Below the pieces are notes generated by a model. It was given only the letters and a program-made list of their open reading frames with translations. It searched no databases and was not told the origin of the DNA. From Linum tenue (taxonomy: Eukaryota; Streptophyta; Magnoliopsida; Malpighiales; Linaceae): 64,000 nucleotides of DNA. Each line of letters opens with the position of its first letter. Position 1 is the first letter of the stretch. A program made the position numbers and the translations under genes. Shown piece by piece: positions 22,701 through 34,760 of the stretch. Location: the NCBI GenBank assembly GCA_946122785.1, contig CAMGYJ010000006.1, positions 52,410,066 through 52,474,065 of the forward strand. Direction: 5' to 3'.

Positions 22701-23820
22701 AGGGATTCTTTGTGATGGACTGGTACGGAGAATGGAAAGTACACAGTCAGGTCAGGGTATGAAATGGAGATGAACAGAAGGGGTGAGGAGCTAGCTGGAA
22801 GTGATAATGACCATGAGATGAATGATGGATGGAAAAAACTCTGGAATCTGAATGTCCCAGGGAAAATCAAGGTATTCCTATGGAAGGTGGCCCATAATAT
22901 TGTTCCAGTTGGAGCTAGGATCAGCAAAAGAAGCAAAAGAAGAGGGGATGAATGCCCAAACTGTGGCATGAAAGAAACGTTAAAGCACTATCTTGTGGAT
23001 TGCAGTTGGGTGGGAAGAATTTGGTCCAAAACCCCTGTTGCGAACCTGTTCTATATTGCTGCATCCCTCCCCTGTAAAGAGTGGATTTTCAAGGTGATAA
23101 AGGAGGTGAAAGAAGGGGAGATTGAAAGATTCTGTTCTCTGTTGTGGTTCTTCTAGAAAGAGAGAAACAATTGCTTGTTTAATAGCAAGATGCTGCAAGA
23201 GTGGAAAGTGTTTACAAAAGCTGATGATTTCATACAGGACTTTATTGCAGTCCAGGGGAAAGAAAATCAGAAGGGGAGGAGCTGACAGAAGGAATTGCAG
23301 ATGGAAAAAACCTCCAGTAGGGATTTATAAACTTAATTTTGATGCAGGATGTAGTGGCAAAGGAGAGGTGGGAATGGGGTTCATAATTAGAGACTGGGAT
23401 GGAAATGTGATGCTGGCAGGGTGCAGAACTCTCAAAGCAAATTGGCCTCCTGATATTGCGGAAGGGATGACGCTGCAGTATGAATTAGAGAAGGCTAAAG
23501 AGAGGGGGTTAAGAGCCATTCAGGTAGAGTCGGATTGCCAGAAGCTGATCAATATTCTGAAGGGGAGAGAGGACAACAGGATTGAGATTGATAATGTCTG
23601 TAGAAGTATAGCTTTGAATGGTTTGGAGGTTGATGTCGTTGATTGGAGGTTTGTGTACGGGAAAGCAAATGGGGTTGCTCATCTACTGGCACATTTCTTT
23701 CCTTTTAATGTTCTTAGTGACAAGATATGGCATGGCAGTGGAAGGACCGAGAAATCGAGTTATTTCTATAAAAAAAGTGGAAGGACCGAGAAAAGGAGGG
23801 GAGAAGAATGGAACCCGTAG
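19726..23820 (+). pseudogene. Plant L1 LINE ORF2: endonuclease, RT, zinc finger, RNase H
   Basis: ORF2 nicks target DNA and primes reverse transcription there. It starts M-S-L-L-C-L-N-C-Q-G-L-G, the usual ORF2 N-terminus. The endonuclease has W-L-C-A-G-D-F-N (near 20125) and S-D-H-L-P-I-L (near 20395). RT has K-A-P-G-D-D-G-F-P (21064), R-Q-G-D-P-L-S-P-Y (21605) and F-V-D-D (21747), a change from the common F-A-D-D. A zf-RVT domain follows (K-V-F-L-W-K-V ... C-P-N-C-G-M-K-E-T-L-K-H). RNase H begins L-N-F-D-A-G-C-S-G (23330). Many stops and frameshifts make it inactive. Confidence 0.88.
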
Positions 23821-23938
23821 CTAGGCTGCCTTTCTTTTCTTTTCTTTTTTACTTTTTTTATTTATGCTTTATTAATTAAATAACTATATGTCAGAACCAC
23901 CCAAACCCAATCATCTCAACCGGACAGAAGAATATGAC

Positions 23939-25118
23939 TAGAGCTGTCACAATGTAACCCGACCCGAGTAACCTGCCCGATCAACCCGACCCGCAACCCG
24001 CCTGCAACCGATTTGACTAAAAGTCAATGACCCGTAACCCGCCCGACCCACAACCCGATCGACCCGCAACCCGACCAACCCACAACTTGCTCGACCCACA
24101 ACCCGACCAACCCGCAACCCGATCAACTTGCAGCCCGACCAACCCGCAAACCCGACCACCCGCAACCCGACTAACCCGAACCCGCAGCCCGACTATAATA
24201 GAAGGAATTCGATGAAGATAAACCAAAAGTTGACATTTGAAATCCTAGTTCACTAAAGTCTGATCATTACATCATCAATTATTAACTTAGTATAATAATA
24301 TACATCATCAACCTATTAACGCATATAATATCATCAAATATTAATTTAGATACATCATCAACCTAATAGTGCACATAAAATCATTTGGGATTCAGGGTAT
24401 AGACTATTTAGAGTTTAGATTATATGTTATCGAGTAAAGTTACAATTGAACTCACAACATATTTTTAAAATTTTATAATTTAGTTTAATACAAAAATCAT
24501 ATAAACAATTAACTAACTAAACTGATAATTTCTCTATACATTTATATGAACAATTTCACTTGTTTTTAAAAAATTAAAAAAATATTTTTAAACTTTTCTC
24601 TCCAAATTTTGGGTTCCCCAATACTACTGCCCAAAAATTTGATTCCCCCTTTCCCATAAAAAAAATTGGATTCCCCCCACCCGCCGAGACCCGCCAATAA
24701 TTCCCCCGTGTAATGTTTCCCCAAAATTTTGTTTCCCCCCACCTTTGAGTATTTGACTTTTGCGTAGTGATTCTTTTTTTTTTTTTTTGACAAGTATTGT
24801 GCTAGCTTCATGTAGTTACGATTTACGACTTACTAGTAATCACTAAAAAGTAACGCGATGTGCTGGTCCGTAAAACCCGCAACCCGAACCGCCTGACCCG
24901 CAACCCGATTGGCCCGCACCCAATTGGCCCGTAACCCAATTAGCCCACAGCCCGATTGGCCCGCAACGCGATTGACCCGCAACTCGATTGGCCCGTAACC
25001 CAAGTCACCCGTAACCCGATGAACCCGAACCCGATGAACCCGCAACCCAATCGACCAGCAACCCGACCAACCCGCAACCCAAATGAACCCAGCCCGAACC
25101 CGCCGATTGACACCTCTA
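23939..25118. mobile_element. Non-autonomous hAT element, 1180 bp, with 8-bp TSD
   Basis: The ends are TAGAGCTGTCA on the left and TGACACCTCTA on the right, inverted with one mismatch. Flanks carry the identical 8-mer aatatgac (23931-23938 and 25119-25126). Both subterminal regions are arrays of CCCGCAACCCGACCAACCC-like repeats, which in hAT elements usually hold transposase-binding sites. The AT-rich interior has no transposase. The right end matches the terminus at 17056, so the two probably belong to one family. Confidence 0.88.
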
Positions 25119-25379
25119 AATATGACGGCACCATAGAATTCCCGCCCAAACAAACGTCATAAACGAGTCCACGTAAAACAAAACCTCCAAGCTACACATC
25201 CTAACAGAGAAAACAAAACAAAAAGAAATGAGCCCCCACCCAAAGTACCGCCAACAGGCCCCAAACCAAACAAAAAAAGAGCCCAACAGAACAAATGGAG
25301 TTTTGTACTGTATTCTTGGTCATGGTGAGGTCCTACTACTAACAGTGACTTTTCCAATAATCTATCACCACAATCGTGT
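25119..25379. other. Non-coding spacer
   Basis: Nothing recognisable; short frames on both strands lack domain similarity. Confidence 0.4.
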
Positions 25380-26106
25380 ACATATATTACTTGGTGGTTT
25401 GAATTACTCCGTGTTAAGGCCATATTTGATGAACTTCTCATTCTCTACTAGTTGTGAAACACAGGGTTGAGGGTGGAAGAGGGCATACAAGTTCTTGTCC
25501 TATGGCGATTGGATGAGTCCAGACCATGTCTAGAATTGTTTGTAGGAGACATAAGTGACAACTCGGTCACTCAATTTTTTATTTGCAAGATGTGAACATT
25601 GAATTAATGACTTTTTTTAAGCATATATAGATATAGGATTCAAACGTATCTCTACGCTGTCATCGATAAGATGAGCAACTCATGCTTTTATTAGGCGCCG
25701 CCTTTGTTTCTAAAGAGAGAAAACAATACATCAGACGAGTTCTGCTATCAGATGAAAATACCATGACAACCCTGAGGACGTGCTAACAATCATAGCAAGT
25801 ATAGTAGCTCAAAACTAGAGGTCATGGGAGATGATGATATCCAGCCAAGATAAAAATAAAACTACAATTTCTTACGTTGACAAAAAGCACTAGAACCACG
25901 AGTTAAAAATCATTGGCACTTACTAGAAGTGCCTTCGCAGTACCAAATATCATCCGATTATTCAATGCTTATTTACAACGTCATCTGAACATCCAATCAA
26001 TGTATCTTTTTAGCATAACTGTGTGTAGGTTTGAACTTATCTGGCACATTAGCTTCAAGCTCAAGGTGGTCAGCGGGTAATTAATGTCAAGTCTGGGCTG
26101 GTTAAA

Positions 26107-26256
26107 TTGGGTCTCATGGTGGTTCTATTGGGCCTGACAGCAGATCGAGCGCAGGCCCAGCTCCAGTTCGGGTTCTATAAGGGCATATTCAACGCCACCA
26201 ACGTGGAGTCCACGGACCGCAGCGTGGTGTGGGCGAAGTACCAGAAAGACACAACC
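26107..26256 (+). pseudogene. Class III peroxidase N-terminal fragment
   Basis: A possible signal peptide (M-G-L-M-V-V-L-L-G-L ... A-Q-A) is followed by Q-L-Q-F-G-F-Y-K-G and N-V-E-S-T-D-R-S-V-V-W-A-K-Y. This resembles the mature start of secreted plant peroxidases (QLxxGFYxxxCPxxExIV). The first conserved cysteine is missing and similarity ends before the catalytic F-H-D-C-F. The fragment is about 50 codons and cannot be a functional enzyme. The assignment rests on the short motif only. Confidence 0.45.
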
Positions 26257-27906
26257 CTCTCGTTTTACCACCACTCACATTTTAAGCTTTACTCACTGTC
26301 ACTTTGGTCTTTGGCACAACAACTTCAATTGCTGTGGCTGTGGGTCTGAGAAGAAACAAAGTGAAATGATAATGACTTATTTCCAAGAGCAATTTCATTA
26401 TTGTGTCCTTCCATTAATGACAATTACACCAGAATGGAACAATTAGTTGTGCAAGAATCTTCATCTTCAAGACAATAAAAGGCTCTTTTAAACACACATT
26501 CAAACTTATCCTTTTAGTTGATAATAACATAAGCAACTCAAACTTTATTAGGCGCTGATTTATTTCTAAAGAAAGAAAGATTGCATCCGACAAGTTCTTC
26601 TATCAGATGACAACATCATGACAATTACGAGGGCATACAAACAATCATAGTAGGTGTTACTAAGTCAAACTAGAGCTTCCAGGATGATGGATATCTCCAG
26701 AAAAGAATAGAAGAAACAGCTCCTCGCATTGATAGAGAGCACTAGAATCAAGAGGTCGACACTGATTAGAAGTATGTCCGCATGCTAAGTCATTTGTGCT
26801 AAGTACCATCCTGTCATTCAATGTTTATCTACTGAAACAATAAATTAATGTCTTTTTTGGGATAACTGTATATAGCTCTAACTTATCCGACTACCATTGA
26901 TAGCACAAACAACTCTTGCTTTTATCAGGCACCGTTTTACTTTCTACATAAATAAAACAATACATCAGACGAAATTCTACTATCAGATGATAACATACAC
27001 TACGATACCATAACGACTATGAAAGCACACAAACAATCATAATAAGTTTGCGCCAAGGGCAGTAACTTCACTTACTGTGAGTCCGAAATGAAACAAAGTG
27101 AAATGACAAATGTGCTTTTCCTTTCTTCCCAACTGCAATTTCACCATGATAATGACGAAACTGAAACCTCTGCCACCAAAGCACTCATACTCATATTATA
27201 GTCCTGCTCACAGCTTTGAGTTCCATGTGCATGTCGGACCCCGTCAAAACCCGAGACTGGTTCGGATTACTCTGTCTTAAGGGTGTATTTGAAGAACTGC
27301 TCTTTCACTACCAGTTGGGACACATAGGCCTACAAGTTGGTCTTCTAGCGGGTTAATCTTGTGCTCGAGTTAAGTTATTTCGATTGGTTTGCATTCTAAT
27401 TAAGATCACATTGCATAACAGGGGAACGTACTTCTAACCAGGATAATAACCTGAGTTGCTTGTTTTGTTGATAAGCAATTGAACAAGTCCATATAATGTT
27501 TGGCTCTATTTGATGGAGCCATTTGTTTGAGCTAAATAGCATATGGTGATTCAAGTTTTATCTACAACATGGGCATTAAATTAACAACTTTAAAGCATAT
27601 GCATATATATGGTTCAAATTTATCTTTTCGCCGCCATTGACAACATAAGCAACTCATGCTTTTATTAGGCGTCGCCTTTGTTTTTAAAGAGAGAAAACAG
27701 TACATCAGACGAGTTCTGCTATCAAATGACAACATCATGACAACCATGAGAGCATGCAGAGAATCATAGCAAGTGTACTAATTTCAAAATGAGAGCTCTC
27801 AAGAGATGATGATACTCCCAGCTACTGCCAGGAGACTTACAAAACTGCAATTCCGTGCGTTGACAGAAAACACTAGAACCACATGACATCCGGTTATTCC
27901 ATATTT

Positions 27907-28322
27907 TGTTGGAAATAAAATAAATTATTTCCTTATAATTACTTTGGTGGGCACGTGTATTGAAATGAGAATAGATTGGAGGAAGGCAACTTTGGTTTTT
28001 ATATTTGGAGAATGGGAGAGGGTTTTGGAAGAGAGTATGTGGCAGAGGGTTTTTCTAAAGGAAGCTTTCTATTTTTGCTTTCTTTCTTCTGCTTCTCTGA
28101 TGCTTCTTACACATATAACACTTGGCTATTTATAGCCATTCCAACTCAAGCCACCGCCATATATATGTGGCTTTCCTTTTTCCAATTTTGTTTAATCACA
28201 ACTGACAACTAACTCATTTATTTTGATTCTACACACTTCTGCACAACTAACACATACAGGTAGATTCTAGGGGCTTCAGATATTTTCTTATTTTATTAAT
28301 TAAACTTTATTTAATTTTAACA
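27907..28322 (-). repeat. 3' LTR of the copia element
   Basis: The plus-strand sequence starts tgttggaaat and ends ttttaaca. It is 416 bp long, with two substitutions relative to 32523-32938 (near 28060 and 28162). Confidence 0.95.
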
Positions 28323-28336
28323 CCCCCCCTTAAAGT
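28323..28336 (-). other. Polypurine tract of the copia element
   Basis: The minus strand reads ACTTTAAGGGGGGG immediately before the 3' LTR and directly after the stop codon of the polyprotein. It primes plus-strand DNA synthesis. Confidence 0.85.
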
Positions 28337-31300
28337 TTAATTAGTCGTAACTCCGAGTAGCGTCCTCAGTTTGACGAACACATCTTGCTTCAGCGGCTTC
28401 GTGAAAATATCAGCAATCTGGTCTTCAGTCTTCACATACTTCAGCATCACTTCTTTCTGCTCCACGCACTCTCTCAAGAAATGATATCTTGTATCAATAT
28501 GCTTACTGCGATCATGAAACACCGGATTCTTTGCTAATGCTAGGGCAGACTTGTTATCAACATAAATCTCAGTTGATTCTTCTTGTGCTATGTTCAACTC
28601 CTTTAGCAATTTTCTCAGCCATATCGCATGACACGCACAGGATGTCGCAGCAACATACTCAGCTTCACAAGTAGATAATGTCACAATAGCTTGCTTCTTT
28701 GAACTCCATGTGAAAGCTGTATCTCCCAGGAAAAATACAAATCCTGTAGTGCTCTTGCGATCATCCACGTCTCCTGCCCAATCACTATCGCAGTATCCAA
28801 CCAATTTGAAATTTTCTGACTTAGTATAAAGCAAACCATGATCGATTGTACCTTTTATATAGCGCAATATCCTCTTGGCAGCATTCCAGTGTGACATAGT
28901 TGGTGCCTCCATGTATCTGCTGACTAATCCAACTGCGTAGAGAATATCTGGTCTGGTACAAGTCAGATATCTCAGACTTCCCACGAGACTTCTAAACTCC
29001 GTTGAGTTGACCTTCTCTCCTTTATCATCCTTGGATAACTTTAATCCGCACTCTGCTGGTGTGCTCACAGGATTACAGCTCTCCATCTTAAACTTCTTCA
29101 GGACCTCCTTTGCGAAGCCACTCTGTGAGATGAAAATTCCTTCCTCCTTTTGACTTACTTCAATTCCGAGATAGTATGACATTAGTCCGATGTCTGTCAT
29201 CTCGAACTCACGAACCATCGTCTTCTTGAACTCTTCAAACATTTTAGGATCGTTGCCTGTGAAGACAAGATCATCTACATATAGGCAAACTATCAAGATT
29301 GCTCCCCCTTGCACCTTGCAGTATAGTGCATGCTCATGTGGGCATTTGCTGAACCCATTCTGCTGAAAATACTTGTCAATCCTGCTATTCCAAGCTCTAG
29401 GTGCTTGTTTCAGACCATACAGAGCCTTTTTGAGCTTCAACACCTTATCTTCTTGACCTTTGACGATATATCCAGGAGGTTGCTCCACATAGATATCTTC
29501 CTCGAGATATCCATTCAAAAAAGCTGACTTCACATCCATTTGATGTATCTTCCATCCATTTTGAGCAGCGAGAGATATCACCATCCTGATACTTTCCATT
29601 CTCGCTACGGGAGCAAATACTTCATTGTAGTCAATGCCTGGTCTCTGGCTGTATCCTTTAGCCACCAATCTTGCTTTGTGTCTGACGACTTCTCCTTTAG
29701 CATTTTTCTTGGCCTTGAATACCCACTTCACACCGATGGGCTTCTGGTTCTCAGGTAGCGACACAAGCTCCCAAGTCTTGTTCTTCACAATTGCTCCAAT
29801 TTCTTCATCCATAGCTTTCTTCCATTTTTCATCCTTCATGGCTTCTTCAGCATCCACTGGTTCATCATCAATGAAATGACAATAGAGTGTCAATTCATCA
29901 CCTTCAATGGTTGTCGTTTCCTCATAAATTTCTTCAAGTCTTCTATACTTCTGTGGCCTTTCTCGGGGACTTTCACTAGATTCTCCTTCTGGGCTAGCAG
30001 GCTCTCTGTGACTGGGTGGACTTGTCACTGGTGTAGCTGTATCTGGTTCATCATCACTTTCATCCATAGTGAATGGATAAAAAGTGTAATATTTCTTTGC
30101 TTCAACAGTCCAGTCCCATGTTGCTTCTTCATCAACCACCACGTCTCTGCTGATGATCAGCTTCTCTTCCACGGGATCAAACATCTTGTAACCTTTTGAG
30201 TGTTCTGAGTATCCCAGGAATATGTACTTCTTGCTTTTGTCATCCAACTTCTTCCTTTCTTGATCCGGTACGTGCACATATCCGACACTTCCGAAGACTC
30301 GGAGGTGAGAGATTGTGGGTTTCCTTCCGCTCCATGCTTCTTGGGGTGTTTGATTCCAAACACTCTTTGTTGGTGACCTGTTCAGCAGATAGACTGCACA
30401 ATCAACAGCTTCAGCCCATAGCTCCTTTGGCAGGTTCTTGCTCTTCATCATGCTTCTCGCCATGTTGAGTACAGTTCTGTTTTTCCTTTCAACAACTCCA
30501 TTCTGCTGTGGCGATCTTGGAACTGTGAGAAACCTGCGAATTCCTTGATATTCACAGAACCTTCTGAACTTCTTGAGCATACATTCTCCACCTCTATCTG
30601 ATCTCATGGCTTTGATGTAGCGGCCACTTTCATTCTCCACGAGCATCTTGAACTTCTTGAAAGCTTCAAATGTGTCTGACTTCTGATTTAAGAAGTAAAC
30701 CCATGTCTTTCTACTGTAGTCATCGATGAACAATAGGAAGTATTTGTTCTTCCCGAACGATGTTGGGGTGATCGGTCCACAGAGATCTGCATGGACGAGC
30801 TCAAGTGGTGCTTTAGCTCGTGACAGCGACTCCTTCGGGAAACTTGCCCTGAATTGCTTTCCAACCAAGCATCCTTCACACAACTGGTCTGGATGATTGA
30901 TCACTGGTAGACCATGCACCATCTTCTTCTGACCGAGTAACTTTAGGCCTCCAAAATTCAGATGGCCATACCTCAGATGCCACAACCATGTAGTGTCCTT
31001 CACGCATGCTTTCAAACACTTCGCCATTTCAGTCTGAATGTTCAGGGTGAACATTCTGTTTCTCGACATTGGGACTCTGGCCAACAACTGCTTCTTCTCA
31101 TTTAACAGCTCCAGTTGACGATTCACCATGTGGACTTCATAATTTTTCTCCATCAGCTGACCCAAACTCAGGATGTTACTAGTCATGTCTGGGACATAGT
31201 ACACATCACTGATAGATTGCTGTGAGCCATTCTTGAGCCGGATGAGTATAGTTCCTCTCCCTTTGATAGGAACCTTCGAGGAGTCTCCAAATACAACATT

Positions 31301-32002
31301 TCCTTTCACTGATTCATCCATATCCACGAACATGCTTCTTTTACCGCACATGTGGTTGCTTGCTGCATTATCCAGATACCACATGTTGTCTTTCGGTTTC
31401 TCATCTCCTTGATGTGACAGCATCAATGTGCCTTTGACTTCTTCTTGCACGTTGTTTGCTGTCTCCTCCACTTCTTTAGGCGGACTCCAACATTCCGATG
31501 CATAATGCCCATACTTCGAGCAATTATAGCATTGGACGCTGGATTTATCACGACCTTCATTCGATCTCCAATTTCCTCTTCCACGTCCACGACCACGACC
31601 TCTGCCTCTGGTGGACGTTTCATAATTGTTCGTGGTGAAATTTCCTCCGTCTCTACTTTGATATGCTCCTCGGGCTCTGCCTCTTCCTCTGCCTCTGTAG
31701 TTGCCTCTGCCTCGACCTCTGTACTGACCTCCTCCTCGGGCACCATCTTTCTCCTCAGTGGTAGCTTTTGTGGCTAACACTTGTTCTGACGATTCTTCAT
31801 TTCTTTTATTTAGCCTTTCCTCTCTGGCTTGTAATGAACCGATGACTTCATCCACTGTCATTTTTGACACATCTTTTGCTTCCTCCATGGCCACCACCAC
31901 ATAATCGAACTTCGGTAATAATGACCGTAGAATTTTCTCCACCACCTTGGTCTCTTCAATTTTCTCCCCATACTGCTTCAGTTTGCTGACGACTGACTTC
32001 AC
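28337..32002 (-). CDS. Ty1/copia gag(C-terminal)-protease-integrase-RT-RNase H polyprotein
   Basis: The 1221-residue frame holds, in order: the gag C-terminal half with an R-G-R-G-rich segment (about 93-143) and a CCHC knuckle [14 protein letters not shown] (158-171); protease with D-N-A-A-S-N-H-M at 211; integrase zinc residues H342, H347, C375, C378 and the catalytic D406, D469, E505; RT with Q-M-D-V-K-S-A-F-L (821-829) and Y-V-D-D (908-911); RNase H with D1072, E1113 and D1149. The order integrase before RT defines Ty1/copia. Motifs resemble the TNT1/Tork group. No internal stop is present. The gag start is upstream in another frame (32337-31999). Enzymes would act inside a cytoplasmic particle and then at the chromosome. 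Confidence 0.95.
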   Translation of the reverse strand: MKSVVSKLKQYGEKIEETKVVEKILRSLLPKFDYVVVAMEEAKDVSKMTVDEVIGSLQAREERLNKRNEESSEQVLATKATTEEKDGARGGGQYRGRGRGNYRGRGRGRARGAYQSRDGGNFTTNNYETSTRGRGRGRGRGRGNWRSNEGRDKSSVQCYNCSKYGHYASECWSPPKEVEETANNVQEEVKGTLMLSHQGDEKPKDNMWYLDNAASNHMCGKRSMFVDMDESVKGNVVFGDSSKVPIKGRGTILIRLKNGSQQSISDVYYVPDMTSNILSLGQLMEKNYEVHMVNRQLELLNEKKQLLARVPMSRNRMFTLNIQTEMAKCLKACVKDTTWLWHLRYGHLNFGGLKLLGQKKMVHGLPVINHPDQLCEGCLVGKQFRASFPKESLSRAKAPLELVHADLCGPITPTSFGKNKYFLLFIDDYSRKTWVYFLNQKSDTFEAFKKFKMLVENESGRYIKAMRSDRGGECMLKKFRRFCEYQGIRRFLTVPRSPQQNGVVERKNRTVLNMARSMMKSKNLPKELWAEAVDCAVYLLNRSPTKSVWNQTPQEAWSGRKPTISHLRVFGSVGYVHVPDQERKKLDDKSKKYIFLGYSEHSKGYKMFDPVEEKLIISRDVVVDEEATWDWTVEAKKYYTFYPFTMDESDDEPDTATPVTSPPSHREPASPEGESSESPRERPQKYRRLEEIYEETTTIEGDELTLYCHFIDDEPVDAEEAMKDEKWKKAMDEEIGAIVKNKTWELVSLPENQKPIGVKWVFKAKKNAKGEVVRHKARLVAKGYSQRPGIDYNEVFAPVARMESIRMVISLAAQNGWKIHQMDVKSAFLNGYLEEDIYVEQPPGYIVKGQEDKVLKLKKALYGLKQAPRAWNSRIDKYFQQNGFSKCPHEHALYCKVQGGAILIVCLYVDDLVFTGNDPKMFEEFKKTMVREFEMTDIGLMSYYLGIEVSQKEEGIFISQSGFAKEVLKKFKMESCNPVSTPAECGLKLSKDDKGEKVNSTEFRSLVGSLRYLTCTRPDILYAVGLVSRYMEAPTMSHWNAAKRILRYIKGTIDHGLLYTKSENFKLVGYCDSDWAGDVDDRKSTTGFVFFLGDTAFTWSSKKQAIVTLSTCEAEYVAATSCACHAIWLRKLLKELNIAQEESTEIYVDNKSALALAKNPVFHDRSKHIDTRYHFLRECVEQKEVMLKYVKTEDQIADIFTKPLKQDVFVKLRTLLGVTTN

Positions 32003-32337
32003 ACGAGCGGTGTAATCTGAAACAGATTCACCTTCATTTTTATTGCTTCAAAATCTCCCCTGAGTGTCTGGAGTCGAACCTTCTTCACTGGTTCCACGCC
32101 TTGCATTTCCTTTTGTAGAATCTCCCATGCTTCCTTTGCTGTGGTAGCATCTGCTATTTGATCAAACATCGATTCATCAAGACACTGATGAATGAGAGTG
32201 AGTGCTTTTTGATCACTCTTTTTATTTTTTCTCAATACCTCCTTTTCAGTAGGAGATAACCGAGAATCCTCCACGGGAATCTCATAGCCTTTTTCGACAA
32301 TATCCCAAGCATCTTGGGATCCAAGCAAGGCTTTCAT
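31999..32337 (-). CDS. Copia gag N-terminal part, separated by one frameshift
   Basis: The 112-residue frame contains the copia gag (UBN2-like) signature: [30 protein letters not shown] and [11 protein letters not shown]. The frame then departs from the polyprotein near 32030, where a small indel beside M-K shifts reading; the following gag sequence continues in the neighbouring frame. The start at 32337 lies about 170 bases inside the primer site. The indel is the only visible lesion in the element, so it could be real or a consensus error. Confidence 0.85.
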   Translation of the reverse strand: MKALLGSQDAWDIVEKGYEIPVEDSRLSPTEKEVLRKNKKSDQKALTLIHQCLDESMFDQIADATTAKEAWEILQKEMQGVEPVKKVRLQTLRGDFEAIKMKVNLFQITPLV

Positions 32338-32507
32338 ACGAATGCACCAATTTTTATAATTGGTTTTGGTAAGGTGGGGGAATTGAATGGGGAAAGTGGA
32401 TTTTTCGGCTATGGGACAATCGTGATAACAAAAACACGAGAAATTATTTTCTGATGTGGAAGTTCAGACTACGCTGCAACCACAGAGCATACTTAAGAAT
32501 AACTCGG
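32338..32507 (-). other. Untranslated leader of the copia element
   Basis: About 170 bases lie between the primer site and the gag start. The frame appears open upstream of the ATG for some codons (plus-strand 32340-32400), so the true start could be slightly earlier. Confidence 0.5.
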
Positions 32508-32519
32508 GCTCTGATACCA
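32508..32519 (-). other. Primer-binding site, initiator Met tRNA
   Basis: The minus strand reads TGGTATCAGAGC, the standard copia primer site, three bases inside the 5' LTR. Confidence 0.95.
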
Positions 32520-32522
32520 CTT

Positions 32523-32938
32523 TGTTGGAAATAAAATAAATTATTTCCTTATAATTACTTTGGTGGGCACGTGTATTGAAATGAGAATAGATTGGAGGAA
32601 GGCAACTTTGGTTTTTATATTTGGAGAATGGGAGAGGGTTTTGGAAGAGAGTATGTGGCAGAGGGTTTTTCTAAAGAAAGCTTTCTATTTTTGCTTTCTT
32701 TCTTCTGCTTCTCTGATGCTTCTTACACATATAACACTTGGCTATTTATAGCCATTCCAACTCAAGCCACCGCCATACATATGTGGCTTTCCTTTTTCCA
32801 ATTTTGTTTAATCACAACTGACAACTAACTCATTTATTTTGATTCTACACACTTCTGCACAACTAACACATACAGGTAGATTCTAGGGGCTTCAGATATT
32901 TTCTTATTTTATTAATTAAACTTTATTTAATTTTAACA
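32523..32938 (-). repeat. 5' LTR of the copia element
   Basis: The 416-bp LTR starts tgttggaaat and ends ttttaaca on the plus strand, followed by the TSD tattt. It contains a gctatttatagcc segment near 32740 that could serve as a TATA region. Confidence 0.95.
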
Positions 32939-32943
32939 TATTT

Positions 32944-33296
32944 ATCCACAACATATGTGAACATTAAATCCATGTTTCTTTTTAACAAATTTGTATATAA
33001 GTTTGAAGTTATATGGCCGCCATTGACAACAACAAACATCTCCCGCATTTATCATAACATTATTGTCCCTCCTAAATACACAAGACAGGTTCTCCTATCC
33101 AATGACAACATATACAGAGGATAAAAGCACAACGCGTATAAGAATCAGAACATTAACAACCGCTTGGGCATCAAAGTAAATCGTTTGCCCAGATTCAGCA
33201 CTTGAAACTGATACTCGGCGGTAAGTGAAGTGTCAGTCTCTACTCTCTGAAACCTCCAAGACTTCGCTGTGATTCAGCTTTATTACCCTTTGAAAC
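32944..33296. other. Repeat-unit sequence leading into the NRT2 remnant
   Basis: The sequence continues the local repeat unit that the copia element interrupts, to about 33130. A presumed 5' flank of the NRT2 pseudogene follows. No separate feature was seen. Confidence 0.5.
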
Positions 33297-34760
33297 ATGG
33301 AAAACCCAATTCAGCAGCAGCCATGGGAATCAAACCCAATTCAGCAGCAGCAGCCCAGGAAAATGATAACCAAAAACAGCATCCCAAATTCGCCCTCCCG
33401 GTGGACACAGATCGAGCACAAGGCCACGAAATTCCCACTCTACAATTTCTCCGCACCACACATGCGGGCCTTCCATCTCTCCTGGCTCTCATTCTTCGCC
33501 TGCTTCGTCTCCACTTTCGCCGCGCCTCCTTTACTCCCAATCATCCGTGACAATCTCAACCTCACCGCCGCCGAAATCGGGTACGCCGGCATCGCCTCCG
33601 TCACCGGCGCCGTCGTCGCTCGCATCGCAATGGGTGCCGCCTGCGACACGGTGGGCCCCGGCTCGCCTCCGCTTCCCTCGTCCTGATCATAGCTCCGGCG
33701 GTGTTCTTCACTACCACGGTTTCCGCTATGTCTCTTATGCTCGGCTGATCTCCTTCGTCTCGTCGTGGGATACAAAAAGACCACGCTCACTCAGCTAAGT
33801 TCAAGCGCTGAGTCCTTCAAATCAGGTTTTGCTCCCGTCTCTGTCATCAGGCCTCAAATCCGGCTCCGAGTGCAACGTGGTATCATCGTCGTCAATATCG
33901 CCGCCATCGTCATCAAACGGTCACGTATAATTGTCGCCTTAAATCCGGATCTTCCGATCATCAGTCTGGCCGTACGTGAGAGACCCCAGCAGCCGATCGG
34001 AGTCACAAAAGTCGTCGCCTCGTTGCTGGTTTTCCTGTCTTGCAGATCGTCACCAGGTCAGACAAAGAAGCAACCTCTATGTTCATAGGGAAAGGTGTTT
34101 CCGTCGCTGTCAAGGCGTTGTCCGCCACCAAATCTTGTTCGTTGCAAAGAGGCCACCGTCATCATGCCTCAAATCCGGCTCCATGTCCATCGTTAACGCA
34201 ATAAGCTAAATTCTGGTGCTGTGCGTGTCTCACTCTTAGTCCAGGCACACCTTCCTCAATCTCAAGGTAAGGTTCCGTTCCCGGCGGAGACGTTGTCGTT
34301 CATCCTTCAATCAAGAAGCAAGGTCGCATCATTGACATTCGCCGTCTTGACTTTCCGATGTAGAATCCGGAGTCAAGCATCGTCGGCAGCTCCAGAATCC
34401 CCGACAAGCCAAGTCTCATCAGTCATCACCGCTCGGAGCTTCTTTTCCACGTCGTCTAACACTTAGCAGCAACGCCCATGTCCTCTAATGCTCTTGATCA
34501 TGCCGTCCAAATAATTCTCTTCTACGCCCATTATTGCCTTCCTTTTCTTGGGACTAGCTTTGGGTGTATTAGTTAATTAATTGGATTTGTTCTTACGTGA
34601 AGAATAATTGGGCATGTTCTTGTTTTGGTCAATCTAGCCCATCCCATCCAGAATAATGCCAACTCAAGTTTTCTTCGGCTTCCATCATCAACAACCAGAT
34701 TTTGTTGAAGGCGGCAGGTGGTTGTTTACTTTACATGGTATTATTGGTCTCAAGCTCAGG

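Larger units (their letters stand above)
18640..23880 (+). mobile_element. Decayed plant L1-type LINE with RNase H
   Basis: ORF1 and ORF2 remnants lie in tandem on the plus strand with the domain order of plant L1 elements. The 3' end is T-rich rather than poly(A), with a duplicated GGAAGGACCGAGAAA phrase at 23741 and 23780. No target duplication was found, so the edges are approximate. Confidence 0.75.
27907..32938 (-). mobile_element. Young Ty1/copia retrotransposon with 5-bp TSD
   Basis: Identical-length LTRs (416 bp each) differ at only two positions. The target duplication tattt flanks the element (27902-27906 and 32939-32943). The primer site matches initiator Met tRNA, and a C7 tract on the plus strand marks the polypurine tract. 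A 1221-codon polyprotein is intact apart from one frameshift in gag. Removing the element rejoins a copy of the local repeat unit (ccatattt + atccacaac). This is among the youngest insertions in the window and the best preserved. Confidence 0.96.

Noticed and set aside
24027..25162. Repetitive Pro/Asn/Thr-rich and Gly/Val/Arg-rich ORFs on both strands
   Set aside because: They are translations of hAT subterminal CCCGCAACCCG repeats, not genes.
28489..30468. Plus-strand ORFs inside the copia element
   Set aside because: They are shadows of the 1221-codon minus-strand polyprotein.
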